This document shows positions 6,370 to 7,344 of a DNA stretch of 7,344 nt, one piece after another. How positions within the stretch are numbered: position 1 is the first letter of the stretch; the number at the start of each line of letters is the position of its first letter. Both the position numbers and the translations under genes were made by a program. This DNA comes from Candidatus Aegiribacteria sp. GTDB taxonomy: Bacteria > Fermentibacterota > Fermentibacteria > Fermentibacterales > Fermentibacteraceae. The stretch is taken from the NCBI GenBank assembly GCA_030634715.1, contig DAOWAG010000055.1:1-7344 (forward strand), in the 5' to 3' direction. A model generated the notes under the pieces. It ran no database searches. It had not been told where the DNA came from and was given only the letters and a program-made list of their open reading frames with translations.

Positions 6370-6858
6370 TCACAAGTATCGTCGTTTTGCCCAGCTTATA
6401 AAGATAGCCATGAAAACCAGAATCAGAATCGTGATTAACAGTCCTGAGACGAGTTTTTCCTTTCTTCCTGCGCTCACAGATGGGCTGGTAAGAATGGGTA
6501 TCTTAACCCATGAGTAGTTACCCCGTATGCACTCAATGATGGCCAACCCTTTTGTTCGGTGACGTGTACCTTCCTGATCAGCCCATGTCCAGTGTGATTC
6601 CCCGAACTCAATTCTGAATGTTTCATCATTGCTCAGAAAGCTGGTTCTTGCTCCTGGATCGACCGACAATCCTTCTTTATCAGCAAGCAGCAGCAGGAGA
6701 GAATCCGGGTTGGAATAATTGTCGGGCACCTCAGTTGATGAATGAGTTGACCAGAAAATAGCTCCATCTGTTCCTATTCGGTTTTCACAGAGTTCCTGAA
6801 GGAATTCCTCAGGAGTGGAAGCTGATAGCAGAAATACAATGAACAGACCAGTCAGCAT
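6370..6858 (-). CDS. single-pass membrane protein with signal peptide, unknown function
   Basis: The 162-residue product has an N-terminal hydrophobic segment (residues 2-12) followed by SAST, a plausible signal peptidase I site near residues 13-15. A mostly polar domain covers about 16-134. One C-terminal membrane helix (about 136-156, LVSGLLITILILVFMAIFIS) is followed by the basic tail WAKRRYL. This predicts an extracytoplasmic domain held in the membrane with a short cytoplasmic tail. The domain is rich in Trp, Ser and Glu and contains two cysteines (C24, C110), which might form a disulfide; I do not recognise the fold. The ATG lies only two bases after the stop of the upstream kinase-like gene, so translation is probably coupled; GGGG just upstream may serve as ribosome-binding site. 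It could be an accessory or sensor partner of that kinase-like protein, which is inference from position only. Confidence 0.75.
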   Translation of the reverse strand: MLTGLFIVFLLSASTPEEFLQELCENRIGTDGAIFWSTHSSTEVPDNYSNPDSLLLLLADKEGLSVDPGARTSFLSNDETFRIEFGESHWTWADQEGTRHRTKGLAIIECIRGNYSWVKIPILTSPSVSAGRKEKLVSGLLITILILVFMAIFISWAKRRYL

Positions 6859-6860
6859 AC

Positions 6861-7344
6861 TTAACCCCGGATTACTTTCCTGATGGCGGAGAGGAGCTTA
6901 TCTGGATCTATCGGAAGTTGAAGATGAGTAACTCGGGTTGTTAGAGATGGAACACCTGTAGATAAACCTGAAGCTACAAGCACCGGTTGTCCGGGGATTC
7001 TCGCGGTAAGCGCATTTGCATAATGAAGGTTGCTCTGATCCAATCTGCAGATGATTGCTCCTGCTTTCTCCTGTTTGACAGCCATTTCTCTGGCTGATTC
7101 CGTATACAGGAAATTCTTTGAGCTGAGATCTGAAAGGACATCACTGCAGAGTTCTGTAAATTCCCGCAGAGGTGAGTAGATAATTGCATCAATTTCCCTT
7201 TCACACTTTCCTGCGGCAGGAAGAGCAACCTGCAGCACTTCTTCCCCGGGAGACCCGGCCAGCCAGCCACCGAATCCCTGGAATAGAATACTCAGTTTTT
7301 CAAGCGCAGCTGAGTGCTCAGCGAAATGCAATCCATGTAATCTG
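6861..7344 (-). CDS. C-terminal end of a histidine kinase-like protein with a degenerate receiver domain (partial)
   Basis: The frame is open to the window edge, so the start lies outside; a TTG at 7331 is available but unconvincing. From that TTG as residue 1, the first 40 residues, with FGGWLAGSPGEE then VLQVALPAAG, read like the end of a GHKL ATPase domain of a histidine kinase (hGGxI-x-SxPGxGT-x-F-x-LPAA). Residues 47-156 have the strand-helix rhythm of a CheY-type receiver: IDAIIYS, then KNFLYTES, AIICRLDQ, QPVLVASG, and LQLPIDPDKLLSAIRKVI. Key residues are changed: the acidic pair after strand 1 is S-P (53-54) and the invariant Lys before Pro is Leu (L139-P140). The phospho-acceptor would have to be D98, slightly out of register. 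It is therefore probably a pseudo-receiver on a hybrid kinase. Both assignments are by eye and the ATPase one rests on a short stretch. It is followed two bases later by the membrane protein gene. Confidence 0.62.
   Translation of the reverse strand, partial: RLHGLHFAEHSAALEKLSILFQGFGGWLAGSPGEEVLQVALPAAGKCEREIDAIIYSPLREFTELCSDVLSDLSSKNFLYTESAREMAVKQEKAGAIICRLDQSNLHYANALTARIPGQPVLVASGLSTGVPSLTTRVTHLQLPIDPDKLLSAIRKVIRG

Noticed and set aside
6355..6375. Bidirectional terminator in the 12-base gap between the convergent genes
   Set aside because: No inverted repeat with flanking T and A runs is visible; the gap is too short for a standard one.

Overview
This window looks like ordinary bacterial chromosome. 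It carries two bacterial-type tRNA genes with encoded CCA ends and eight densely packed protein genes on both strands. The families are PIN-PhoH, a B12-type radical SAM protein, DUF1232, PAP2 and a two-component kinase. No mobile element, phage gene, CRISPR array or rRNA is visible. The radical SAM protein suggests an anaerobic or micro-aerobic lineage, but I cannot assign a phylum from these bases alone.

Layout. Positions 55-328 hold tRNA-Glu(TTC) and tRNA-Lys(TTT), both on the minus strand. A PIN-PhoH ATPase/nuclease gene (524-1864, +) follows and starts at TTG. Just after its stop is a 41-codon frame whose first 16 residues look like the start of a DUF389-type membrane protein; it may be a gene stub. 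A radical SAM gene (1944-3479, -) converges on it.

From 3585 to 6357 four plus-strand genes are packed with 9, 18 and 10 bases between them and are probably one operon. They encode a DUF1232 membrane protein, a secreted protein resembling a transglutaminase core without its catalytic residues, a fusion of a PAP2 lipid phosphatase with an alpha/beta hydrolase, and a very acidic 88-residue protein. The common theme is the cell envelope, with the PAP2-hydrolase fusion as the only member with intact catalytic residues.

The right end holds two coupled minus-strand genes. One is the C-terminal end of a protein that runs off the window and reads as the tail of a histidine kinase ATPase domain followed by a receiver-like domain that has lost key phosphorylation residues. 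Two bases downstream starts a small single-pass membrane protein with a signal peptide, of unknown function.

No previously undescribed system stands out clearly. The most unusual items are the PAP2-hydrolase fusion and its operon, the degenerate transglutaminase-like protein, the pseudo-receiver and the possible DUF389 stub.
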